The position numbers were made by a program, and so were the translations under genes. Positions 1-6,954 of a DNA stretch of 33,328 nucleotides are shown one piece after another (the stretch's first letter is position 1; each line of letters begins with the position of its first letter). The notes below the pieces were generated by a model. It was not told where the DNA came from. It saw only the letters and a list, made by a program, of their open reading frames with translations, and searched no databases. The stretch is from Acidaminobacter sp. (GTDB lineage Bacteria > Bacillota > Clostridia > Peptostreptococcales > Acidaminobacteraceae), in NCBI RefSeq assembly GCF_030247605.1, contig NZ_JAOTSB010000033.1, positions 1-33,328 of the forward strand, written 5' to 3'.

Positions 1-40
1 GTTTAATATATTGATTGTAACGAAGAACTCATTTTATAGA

Positions 41-1264
41 GGAGGTATTATAATGAATTCTTTCATCAGCGCAGACAATGCTTGGGCTCTATGGTCAATC
101 CTCGTCGGCACCGCGGCACTCAGCATCTATCTCGAGCAAACTTACGCATGGGCATCAAAGATCACCGGCGCCATTATCGGTCTCGTCATCGCCATGGTCC
201 TCGCCAACCTCAACATCATCCCTACTGCCGCACCAACCTATGACGTGGTCTGGGGCTATGTCGTACCGCTGGCCATTCCTCTGTTGATGTTCAACGCCAA
301 CATTAAAAAGATCTGGCGTGAAAGCGGACGCATAATGATCATCTTCCTCCTGAGCTCAATTGGAACCATTGCAGGCGTTACTGTGGCACACGCCATGCTC
401 AAGAACTCAATTCCAGAGCTGTACAAAATGTCCGCAATCATGACCGGTTCTTACATAGGCGGCGGGGTCAACTTCGCGGCTATGTCCGAAGCCTTCGGTG
501 CCGGCGAATCCTGGATTTCAGCCCTCACCGTAGCGGACAACCTTCTGATGGCCCTCTACTTCTTCGTTTTACTTGCAATCCCAACCATGAACTTCTTCCT
601 TAAAAAATTCAAGCATCCACATATCGATGCCGTCAACGCAATGGTGGACACATCCGAAGGCGAAACCCTCGCGAAGCAATACTGGGGTCGTAAAGAGATT
701 TCATTAAGAGATATCGCTATGTCTCTTGCACTTGGCCTCATCATTGTCTGGGTCTCAACAGAACTGGCTGCAGTTCTCAAAGGCATCATTCCAACCGGAA
801 ACTTCTTCCTCGACCTGTCAAACGGTCTCCTCGGCAATAAATACCTGTTGATCACGACCTTCACTATGCTGCTGGCAACCTTCGCCCCTAAATTTATGAG
901 CGGCATTCACGGCGCTCAGGAAATCGGAACCTTCCTCATCTACATCTTCCTGGTCGTCATCGGTGTTCCGGCTTCCATTTCAGTCATCATCAACCAGGCG
1001 CCTCTGCTCCTCGTCTTCACAGCCATTATCGTTATAATCAACATGCTGGTATCTCTTGTTCTTGGCAAACTCTTCAAATTTGATCTCGAAGAAATCCTCC
1101 TTGCTTCCAACGCGAACATCGGCGGTCCAACCACTGCCGCAGCAATGGCAATCGCAAAAGGCTGGAACAAGCTGGTTGGCCCAATCATTCTCGCAGGTGT
1201 CTTTGGTTACATCATAGGCAACTACCTGGGCATCTTTATGGGCAATCTTCTTCAGTACATGTAG
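41..1264 (+). CDS. DUF819 family (YjcL-like) integral membrane protein
   Basis: The coding part runs from ATG 53 (403 aa); the interval includes the GGAGG ribosome binding site at 41-45, which decides this start over an upstream TTG. The protein is almost entirely hydrophobic, with about ten or more membrane segments and short polar loops, and begins MNSFISADNAWALW. Glycine-rich stretches such as MTGSYIGGGVNF and SNANIGGPTTAAAMA resemble the DUF819/YjcL family, whose substrate is not established. The gene ends 58 nt before an M19 dipeptidase with its own strong ribosome binding site, so the two are probably co-transcribed. By context it may move a peptide or amino-acid derivative handled by the dipeptidase; that is inference. 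The promoter lies to the left of the window. Confidence 0.85.
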   Translation, partial: GGIIMNSFISADNAWALWSILVGTAALSIYLEQTYAWASKITGAIIGLVIAMVLANLNIIPTAAPTYDVVWGYVVPLAIPLLMFNANIKKIWRESGRIMIIFLLSSIGTIAGVTVAHAMLKNSIPELYKMSAIMTGSYIGGGVNFAAMSEAFGAGESWISALTVADNLLMALYFFVLLAIPTMNFFLKKFKHPHIDAVNAMVDTSEGETLAKQYWGRKEISLRDIAMSLALGLIIVWVSTELAAVLKGIIPTGNFFLDLSNGLLGNKYLLITTFTMLLATFAPKFMSGIHGAQEIGTFLIYIFLVVIGVPASISVIINQAPLLLVFTAIIVIINMLVSLVLGKLFKFDLEEILLASNANIGGPTTAAAMAIAKGWNKLVGPIILAGVFGYIIGNYLGIFMGNLLQYM

Positions 1265-1322
1265 ATTAAGAAACTATCTGCAGGGCTCGGTTGGCGCGCC
1301 CTGCAGCTTTTGGAGGTGCAGC

Positions 1323-2297
1323 ATGCTGCTCGACATTCACGGAGATATTTGGACTGACGTCACAGTCAAAAGTGCGCAAGGCAAGAGAAACATAATAAGG
1401 GATTATCATCTGGAGCGATTTAACAAAGGCAATATGGCAGGTGGGATCTTCGTAATCTGGGCGGATCCGCCCCACGATGCCCGCCCAAAAGAAAGGCTGC
1501 TCGAGAGTATCCAGGCAATGAGCAAGGAACTCTTCGACAGCAGAGACCTTGTCCAGGTCATGTACAGATCTGAAGATTTTGCGAAAGCCATCGCAGCCAA
1601 CAAGCTCGCAGTCATGCTTGGGCTCGAGGGCCTCAGCGGCATTGGAGAAGATGTCGATGCCCTGTATACGCTCTACCAGTTGGGCTTCCGACACGCAAGC
1701 CTGACCTGGAACGAGCAGAACGCGCTGGCGACAGGCGTCAAAGGCGAACCTAGCCGCGGCCTGACTCAGAAAGGCAAAGAAGCCGTATCACTGATCCATG
1801 ACCTTGGCATGATTATGGACGTCTCCCACTCCAACGTCAGAACCTTCTGGGACATTGCCGACCTTTCAAGCAAACCGATCATTGCGTCCCACAGCAACGC
1901 CAGAGCCTTGTGCGACGTTCCCAGGAATTTAACCGATGAACAAATCAAAACCATCGGCAGCAAAAATGGTTTGGTTGGACTTAACGCTTACAACGAGTTT
2001 ATTCACGAAGAGCCGGCGGAGAGAACCGTCGACCGGCTGATCGATCACCTGGTGCACGTCGCAGGGCTGATTGGGATTGACAAAATTGCCCTGGGCTTCG
2101 ACTTTTTCGAATACCTGTCCAGCTCGACCACGGACAGCTTTACCTCGGATACATATGCCGGCACTATAGGCCTCGAGGACATCACCCAGGCACCTAACAT
2201 GATATCCCGGTTGAGCGCACGGGGCTTCAGCCAGGAAGAAATTGAACTGGTCAGCTATAAAAATTTCCTCGCATTAATGGATCGGGTAATAAAGTAA
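1323..2297 (+). CDS. membrane dipeptidase-like metallopeptidase (peptidase M19)
   Basis: A 324-aa protein of the renal dipeptidase (M19) family, which hydrolyses dipeptides, sometimes with a D-residue, using a two-zinc centre in an amidohydrolase barrel. Expected ligands are visible: His6 and Asp8 (HGD), Glu102 (GLEGLSG), His169 (DVSHSN), His190 (ASHSNAR) and a late Asp in ALGFDFF near residue 270. Length is normal for bacterial family members and no signal peptide is seen, so it is probably cytoplasmic. GGAGG at 1313-1317 supports ATG 1323. It follows the DUF819 membrane protein, suggesting import plus hydrolysis of a peptide-like compound. The family is clear; the substrate is not. Confidence 0.9.
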   Translation: MLLDIHGDIWTDVTVKSAQGKRNIIRDYHLERFNKGNMAGGIFVIWADPPHDARPKERLLESIQAMSKELFDSRDLVQVMYRSEDFAKAIAANKLAVMLGLEGLSGIGEDVDALYTLYQLGFRHASLTWNEQNALATGVKGEPSRGLTQKGKEAVSLIHDLGMIMDVSHSNVRTFWDIADLSSKPIIASHSNARALCDVPRNLTDEQIKTIGSKNGLVGLNAYNEFIHEEPAERTVDRLIDHLVHVAGLIGIDKIALGFDFFEYLSSSTTDSFTSDTYAGTIGLEDITQAPNMISRLSARGFSQEEIELVSYKNFLALMDRVIK

Positions 2298-2327
2298 GTC
2301 GTTAATAGTTTAACTTGGTGACGCGGA

Positions 2328-2365
2328 CGGAAATGAATTGAGTGCCTGTCACTCACTTCATTCCG
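2328..2365. terminator. long imperfect hairpin after the dipeptidase gene
   Basis: Arms 2328-2344 and 2350-2365 pair with only small bulges around a CCTGT loop, 31 nt after the dipeptidase stop. The inner arm GAGTG/CACTC is perfect. There is no good T-run on either side, so it may be a 3'-end stabilising hairpin rather than a classical intrinsic terminator. Confidence 0.5.
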
Positions 2366-2433
2366 GTGCCAGAGCTTGAGAGAATAATTCAAATCTATTT
2401 AACGCCTTCACTCCCCCAAATTTCATCACACAA

Positions 2434-2481
2434 AAAGCGCCAAGACCCAGCAGAGCTTTTCTGCCGATGGTCTTGGCGCTT
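2434..2481. terminator. shared-family hairpin, copy A (bidirectional terminator)
   Basis: Stem AAGCGCCAAGACC (2435-2447) pairs perfectly with 2469-2481, and an inner GCAGA/TCTGC helix continues it. It lies between the convergent dipeptidase (+) and ATP-binding regulator (-) genes. The 48-nt core is identical to copy B at 5255-5302 and contains the GCCGATGGTCTTGGC element found at the other family sites. Confidence 0.8.
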
Positions 2482-2495
2482 CAAATTTCATTCAA

Positions 2496-3866
2496 TTATT
2501 CATTCTCATCAGCCAGCGTGGCCTTCACAACCCACTTACCAGAGCTCTTTGAACCCTCTCTTACAACAAATCCGTCTTCCCGCAATTTCTTTAAATGTCT
2601 TTCAACAGTCCGGGTAGACCTGTTAAGTTTTTCTGACATCCCGGAAATCGTAACCCCGGAATCCGCCATCATCAGCTCGAGGATCCTTCCCTCAATACCC
2701 AGATCCTCATGATCTCTGTCCTTCTCAATCCCTTGTCTAACCTGCTTTGAATTTCTGTATAAAGTCACAATAAAAAAACCTTCAAAGTCAAATTCCGGCT
2801 CGGGTAAATGTTTCTCCGCCATGGCAATCCGCATCCGCTGTATGCCAGTCCCCATCTTTTCAATATAGTCACACTTTTCAAGAAGTGAAGCAATGACCGG
2901 ATTTCTCGCCATTGAAATTTTACCGAAGTTCTTCACTTCCAAACCTTTAGGCAATCCCCCGGGGTTAGAGATCACAACCCGGTCATCAAATATTTCGATC
3001 ATGACTTGAGCGCCTTTTTCAAAATAATCTCTATGGCAAACCGCATTAGTGACCGCTTCCCTCAAAGCCACCTCGGGAAGTTCCAAAATCTCCTTTCTCC
3101 TTAAGCCCTCAATTTCATAACTTAAATTAAGATGTTTTTTCAAAAACAAAATACCATCATCTATCATCTGCAAAATAGATCCACTCAAATCCTTTTTGTC
3201 CAAAATGATCACTTTATCTTTCCCTTTATATAACGCACACACGACCGAAGCATGACTTATATGTCGAATTGGATTGTCAGAGAAAAACAGAATTCCAGCA
3301 TTATTGAGCCTAAATCTCTCGTCATCAGTCTGGCCACAGTTCAGATTTTCCAGAACGCTGACTGGATCCAGGACATTTGAAATTCCAGCAAGCCTTATGA
3401 AATTATCGTATGCACTCTTATTCAGAACGCTATCGACCTCAAGGTCCCTATTAATAATTTCGTCGAATCTAATCCTGCCTTCACTCTGAAAGAACTCCAT
3501 AATATCATCCCGATCTAACTTTTGCGAATTCGCCCCAACACGCAAAAAGAACCCTTTTGAACAAGCATATGGCTTGTTTCTTCCCTCTGGTACCTCAATC
3601 ACCATTACATTCTCAACAATTTCAATACTTATGCCGATGGTCGGCTTTATCCCCATCAGTGTATCCTGCACTCTTGATCTCGAAGAATTTGAGGTATCAA
3701 TACCTTTAATTTCCCCGCGATCTGTAATACCCATAAGAATTTTTCCACCCGATGCATTTGCAAATGCTACAGCTTCTTCGACAAAAGTCTTATCGATATT
3801 CTCCTTGAACTCAATCTTATAATTTTCACCTGTCGCAACGATAGTATTTAGTTCGCTTTTGTTCAC
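2496..3866 (-). CDS. AlbA_2/HATPase domain putative transcriptional regulator (COG2865 type)
   Basis: A 456-aa protein in the usual three-part layout. An AlbA_2 (Schlafen-like) nucleic-acid-binding domain occupies roughly residues 10-130 (EFKENIDKTF, GGKILMGITDRGEIKGID). A GHKL-type ATP-binding domain covers about 240-370 (N-box EAVTNAVCHRDY, then IFDDRVVISNPGGLP and EKMGTGIQRM). A C-terminal winged helix follows (ISGMSEKLNRSTRTVERHLKKL). The start is taken as GTG 3866 because TAGGAGTGG lies just upstream of it, giving MNKSELNT; an ORF ten codons longer lacks such a site. Family members are annotated as putative regulators, often near mobile DNA; the exact role is unknown. It lies 232 nt downstream of a relative on the same strand. 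Confidence 0.85.
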   Translation of the reverse strand: MNKSELNTIVATGENYKIEFKENIDKTFVEEAVAFANASGGKILMGITDRGEIKGIDTSNSSRSRVQDTLMGIKPTIGISIEIVENVMVIEVPEGRNKPYACSKGFFLRVGANSQKLDRDDIMEFFQSEGRIRFDEIINRDLEVDSVLNKSAYDNFIRLAGISNVLDPVSVLENLNCGQTDDERFRLNNAGILFFSDNPIRHISHASVVCALYKGKDKVIILDKKDLSGSILQMIDDGILFLKKHLNLSYEIEGLRRKEILELPEVALREAVTNAVCHRDYFEKGAQVMIEIFDDRVVISNPGGLPKGLEVKNFGKISMARNPVIASLLEKCDYIEKMGTGIQRMRIAMAEKHLPEPEFDFEGFFIVTLYRNSKQVRQGIEKDRDHEDLGIEGRILELMMADSGVTISGMSEKLNRSTRTVERHLKKLREDGFVVREGSKSSGKWVVKATLADENE

Positions 3867-3986
3867 AAGACCACTCCTACCTGTCCAGCAGAACATTCTC
3901 TAACTAACTGTGCAAAGAATAATAAATTACAGACCTGCATTCTACCATCAGATAAAATTAACTTCAGCTAATGGATTATTTATTGT

Positions 3987-4097
3987 TCAATTTACGAAAT
4001 GGCTTATTTCCACAGCCCTACCAACATTCTTTCCGACATTCTTTCCGACATTCTTTCCGACATTCTTTCCGACATTCTTTCCGACATCCAAAGTCAC
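3987..4097 (-). pseudogene. VGKN-repeat tail, out of frame with the upstream regulator gene
   Basis: A 36-codon frame directly after the stop of the 4099-5082 gene, shifted by +1, reads VTLDVGKN followed by further VGKN units and VGRAVEISHFVN. Repeats of this kind occur, as I recall, in the C-terminal part of COG2865 regulators. Loss of one A from the A6 run at the end of the upstream gene would fuse this tail to it. It is either a decayed C-terminus or a switchable extension; no ribosome binding site of its own is evident. Confidence 0.5.
4024..4083. repeat. tandem repeat, five 12-bp units
   Basis: Five perfect head-to-tail copies of ACATTCTTTCCG, followed by a partial sixth (ACAT). On the minus strand the unit encodes Val-Gly-Lys-Asn. 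The 12-bp period preserves reading frame, as expected of a coding minisatellite, and there are no spacers, so it is not a CRISPR array. Confidence 0.95.
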
Positions 4098-4098
4098 T

Positions 4099-5082
4099 TT
4101 ACCATTTTTTAGACTTCGAAACATAAACTGTGTTCTTCCCATTTCCACGACTATGAATCAGGCCTTTGTCAATAAGACCGTTCAATGTCCGCACAGCTCG
4201 ACTTTGAGAAAGTCCAAATGAAGTTTCTAGCTCTTTTCTGGAAACCTCATATTTGCTGCCTATAAATTCAGCAATTGACCGCTCAATTTCTGAAAGGTCT
4301 TCAGTCTCTCGAACGTATGACTCTGAATGAATTTGGGGATGCTCCCTATCCAAATTTAAGTTTGGCAGAGTTAGCATAAACACATTTTCAGTAACGTCTA
4401 CTGACGGTTGGGTCCTTTCCCCTTGGTAGCATCTCTCAATCTTCTTAAAACCAATTCCAACAGAGTCAGCCAGATTCAGCCTGCGAAACACGTCCAACAA
4501 ACGCAAATTACGAGGCACAGATATGCCAAATTTAAGATCAGAGGATGTCAAGCCAATTGGCAAACCACCAAAGGTTAAAAACTCAATGCGATCTTCAAAT
4601 ATTTTTATCAAAGTACTTCCGTTGAATGCGTAGTCCCTATGAACCACAGCATTCATCAACGCTTCACGTATAGCCTCTAATGGATAATCACGGAAGTCAT
4701 GACGGTATAATCCTTCAATTTCTGATCTTGTTCTATTGAACTGATCTATATAGTCATATAAAGCGTAACATTGCTTCAGAATTGATCCGGTGAATTCCTC
4801 TCTAAACTTACATATCAAACTGCTGCCGCCCTGAATGAACGCTGCAGTAATCGAGTAACAATTCTGATCCGAAATGAGCAATCCCAAATTTGTAAAATCT
4901 CCTTCATCATTAATGATCCCCATAGATCTTTTCAGCTCATCATCCATCCTAATTTGAGATTTCTCAAAAATCCCTTCTGCTTGAATGAAGGTTAGCTCTT
5001 GATTATCAGAGCGCCGAGTTTCAAAGTGGTCTGTTTTTGAATCCTTACTTAAAATCCCATTAGGAAGCTCATCAATTTTCAT
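4099..5082 (-). CDS. ATP-binding regulator of COG2865 type lacking the AlbA_2 domain
   Basis: A 327-aa protein aligned by eye with the middle and C-terminal parts of the COG2865 family. It shows a linker region (RRSDNQELTFIQAE, TNLGLLISDQN), the ATP-binding N-box (IREALMNAVVHRDYAF), IFEDRIEFLTFGGLP, the SVGIGFKKIE motif, and a C-terminal winged helix (VSRKELETSFGLSQSRAVRTLNGL). The AlbA_2 domain that normally precedes these is absent, so it is about 130 residues short of full-length relatives. ATG 5082 is chosen because GAGGTG at 5089-5094 is six bases upstream; a GTG at 5091 lies inside that site. The frame ends in an A6 run followed at once by the VGKN-repeat tail in another frame. A perfect 12-bp palindrome lies about 60 nt upstream. 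Confidence 0.75.
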   Translation of the reverse strand: MKIDELPNGILSKDSKTDHFETRRSDNQELTFIQAEGIFEKSQIRMDDELKRSMGIINDEGDFTNLGLLISDQNCYSITAAFIQGGSSLICKFREEFTGSILKQCYALYDYIDQFNRTRSEIEGLYRHDFRDYPLEAIREALMNAVVHRDYAFNGSTLIKIFEDRIEFLTFGGLPIGLTSSDLKFGISVPRNLRLLDVFRRLNLADSVGIGFKKIERCYQGERTQPSVDVTENVFMLTLPNLNLDREHPQIHSESYVRETEDLSEIERSIAEFIGSKYEVSRKELETSFGLSQSRAVRTLNGLIDKGLIHSRGNGKNTVYVSKSKKW

Positions 5083-5142
5083 TAAAAACACCTCATGCCC
5101 ATTTTACCCAAAGTTGTCTATTCAAATCATTACCGAACGAAA

Positions 5143-5172
5143 AAAATGATTCGATACGATTCGAATCATTTT
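5143..5172. promoter_or_regulatory. perfect inverted repeat, candidate operator
   Basis: Arms AAAATGATTCGA and TCGAATCATTTT are perfectly complementary over 12 bp around the 6-nt spacer TACGAT. The site lies about 60 nt upstream of the 4099-5082 gene. It has no T-run and is not at a gene end, so an operator is more likely than a terminator. Autoregulation by the adjacent winged-helix protein is possible but unproven. Confidence 0.45.
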
Positions 5173-5254
5173 CGCTTTGTGTTGCAGACTGAATCGAAAA
5201 AATATCAAACACAAAACTACAATGAGCGCCTGACACTAAACCTCTTCACACAGC

Positions 5255-5303
5255 AAAGCGCCAAGACCCAGCAGAGCTTTTCTGCCGATGGTCTTGGCGC
5301 TTT
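5255..5303. terminator. shared-family hairpin, copy B
   Basis: Stem 5255-5268 (AAAGCGCCAAGACC) pairs perfectly with 5290-5303. It follows the merR stop on the minus strand, so it probably ends the reductase operon. The 48-nt core is identical to copy A, 2.8 kb away; together they bracket the two COG2865-type genes. Confidence 0.8.
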
Positions 5304-5334
5304 CCATTTCTCAAATCAAAAAGCACGCCGCCCC

Positions 5335-5721
5335 CTACACTTCTTCCGGATCCCAGGACAGCACACCCGTCTCCACGGCCTCTTCATACCGACCGATCTT
5401 ATAATTCAGCTTCTCCAGCATATTTTCAATAGCCACCTTCTGGGCCAGCAGATGAACGCGCTGCTCCACCAGGAGATCTCTTCGAGCCTCAATGGTATGC
5501 TCCCCCTGTTGTACCAGCTTGACATACTCAATCATGACCTCGACAGGCAGCCCGGCGCTGCGCATACATTTTGCCAGCTCCACCCACCTGCAGTCCAATT
5601 CAGTAAAATCACGAAGACCACTTGGCGTCCGGTTTACAGGCGGGATCATCCCCACCCTTTCGTAGTAGCGCAGCGTATCCGCTGAAAGTCCATATTTTTC
5701 ACTAACCTCAGAAATGGTCAA
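5335..5721 (-). CDS. AdhR-like MerR family transcriptional regulator
   Basis: A 128-aa MerR protein. The N-terminal winged helix (TISEVSEKYGLSADTLRYYERVGMIPP) is followed by RTPSGLRDF and KCMRSAGLPVEVMIEY, then a long dimerisation helix to about residue 115. Cys52 in KCMRSAGL is at the same position as the aldehyde-sensing Cys52 of Bacillus subtilis AdhR, and the surrounding residues match AdhR closely by memory. The start is TTG 5721, with GGGAGG nine bases upstream. It is the last gene of the reductase operon. An AdhR-type operator with a 19-bp promoter spacer lies ahead of the first operon gene at 9428-9458, so it probably controls its own operon in response to reactive carbonyls or other electrophiles. 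Confidence 0.88.
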   Translation of the reverse strand: MTISEVSEKYGLSADTLRYYERVGMIPPVNRTPSGLRDFTELDCRWVELAKCMRSAGLPVEVMIEYVKLVQQGEHTIEARRDLLVEQRVHLLAQKVAIENMLEKLNYKIGRYEEAVETGVLSWDPEEV

Positions 5722-5742
5722 TTTAAAATGCCTCCCTAAACC

Positions 5743-6375
5743 TCAACGAATGAAATTAGTATAGACGGCTTCTTCCTTTTTCGGCAAAGGCACGCCGGCT
5801 TTTGCGCCCGCTTCCTTGCACTTCAAAAACCAGGCCATATTTCGCCCAAGGGTCCTCATGATCTTCATGCCTTCCAAATCTTGAACAACCTCTCCCGGTG
5901 TTAACCCATGCACGTTGTTCCAATAATTCGATGAAATGATAGGCATCTGTGAAATCGAAAAATATTTATTCAGCTGATCAAAAGTCGCCGTCGTCCCGGC
6001 CCGCCGCGCGCAGGCGATCGCCGCTGCCGGTTTCAAATAAAAGTTGCGTCTGCCAGAGCGCCCGTCCGTATAAAACACGCGGTCCATGAAAGCAGTCATC
6101 GCGCCATTCGCCGAAGCATAATGCACCGCCGCGCCAAAGATAAACCCATCATATTGACCAGCGATCTCAGTGAATTCATTCACCTTGTCGCCATACACGC
6201 AGTTTCCGGTTCTGCCGCAGGTCCCACAGTCTATGCATCCCGCCATAGGGCTTGTACCAATCCAGAAGAAATCCGTTTCGATCCCGTCCTCATTTAAAGC
6301 CTTCGAAACCTCCAACAACGCAGTATAAGTGCAGCCCTTTTCATGAGGGCTCCCGTTCACCAGTAAGACTTTCAT
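5743..6375 (-). CDS. NADPH-dependent FMN reductase / flavodoxin-fold oxidoreductase
   Basis: A 210-aa flavoprotein. The N-terminal phosphate-binding loop reads VNGSPHEKGCTYTAL. A cysteine cluster follows (CIDCGTCGRTGNCVY, about residues 47-61), as in iron-sulfur flavoprotein-like family members. FGAAVHYASANGAM is the usual loop contacting the flavin. GGGA at 6383-6386 lies about seven bases before ATG 6375. It is 29 nt downstream of the flavodoxin gene and 21 nt upstream of merR, so it is inside the AdhR-like operon. It probably uses reduced nicotinamide to reduce FMN or quinone-like electrophiles. The substrate is unknown, and whether the cysteines hold an Fe-S cluster cannot be decided here. 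Confidence 0.85.
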   Translation of the reverse strand: MKVLLVNGSPHEKGCTYTALLEVSKALNEDGIETDFFWIGTSPMAGCIDCGTCGRTGNCVYGDKVNEFTEIAGQYDGFIFGAAVHYASANGAMTAFMDRVFYTDGRSGRRNFYLKPAAAIACARRAGTTATFDQLNKYFSISQMPIISSNYWNNVHGLTPGEVVQDLEGMKIMRTLGRNMAWFLKCKEAGAKAGVPLPKKEEAVYTNFIR

Positions 6376-6404
6376 CCTTCATTCCCTCTCTCTAAAAAAC
6401 TTTA

Positions 6405-6926
6405 TTATTTAATACCCGCCTGCTTCAGCCACTTCTCCAGTGCCTGTCCAGCACCAACCACACCGGTTCCGTGAATCGCCAGACCCTTTAAAACCGCCGC
6501 ATCCGGGCAAATCTTCGCGATCTCCTTCTCACTGCGCCCGAGCCCGCTGCCCTCATGGGTGCAAAAAGGAAGGATCTTCTTTCCGGAAAAATCATAGGCT
6601 TCGAGGAAGGTATACACAGCCATGGGCATAGTGCCCCACCAGTTGGGATAGCCCAAAATAATGGTATCATATTCCTCCATGCCTGACACCTGAGCCGTCA
6701 GCGCCGGACGCGCACCCGCACGCAGCTCCTTCTGAGCCACCTCCGTCGCTTCCATGTAATCCAACGGATAAGCCGCAACGGTATCAATCTCAAACAGATC
6801 GCCACCCGTCAGCGCCCCCAGCATCTCAGCCGCCACGGCCGTATTCCCGACCTTCAAATCTTTAATGGCCCCGCTGACATAATTTTGTCCTTTTCGCGAG
6901 TAATACGCAATAAGTATCTTCCCCAT
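6405..6926 (-). CDS. flavodoxin
   Basis: A 173-aa flavodoxin. The start is ATG 6926 (MGKILIAYYSRKGQNYVSG), with GGGAG about nine bases upstream; a longer open frame back into the dehydrogenase gene lacks these signals. The phosphate loop YYSRKGQNY, the GYPNWWGTMPMAVYTFLE segment that packs on the flavin, and FCTHEGSGLGRS are typical of short-chain flavodoxins encoded beside aldo/keto reductases and alcohol dehydrogenases in Firmicutes. It lies 28 nt after the iron alcohol dehydrogenase and 29 nt before the FMN reductase gene. It probably carries electrons within this detoxification operon. Confidence 0.9.
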   Translation of the reverse strand: MGKILIAYYSRKGQNYVSGAIKDLKVGNTAVAAEMLGALTGGDLFEIDTVAAYPLDYMEATEVAQKELRAGARPALTAQVSGMEEYDTIILGYPNWWGTMPMAVYTFLEAYDFSGKKILPFCTHEGSGLGRSEKEIAKICPDAAVLKGLAIHGTGVVGAGQALEKWLKQAGIK

Positions 6927-6954
6927 AACAGTCACTCCCAATTCCCAAATTTCT

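Noticed and set aside
1266..1694. Minus-strand 142-codon frame opposite the dipeptidase
   Set aside because: It mirrors the codons of a well-conserved M19 gene; it is a shadow frame.
4024..4083. Possible CRISPR array
   Set aside because: The 12-bp units abut with no spacers; the array is a minisatellite with a coding period.
3910..4221. Plus-strand 103-codon frame with FPTF repeats
   Set aside because: It is the antisense reading of the VGKN minisatellite and of the regulator's 3' end, and lacks a ribosome binding site.
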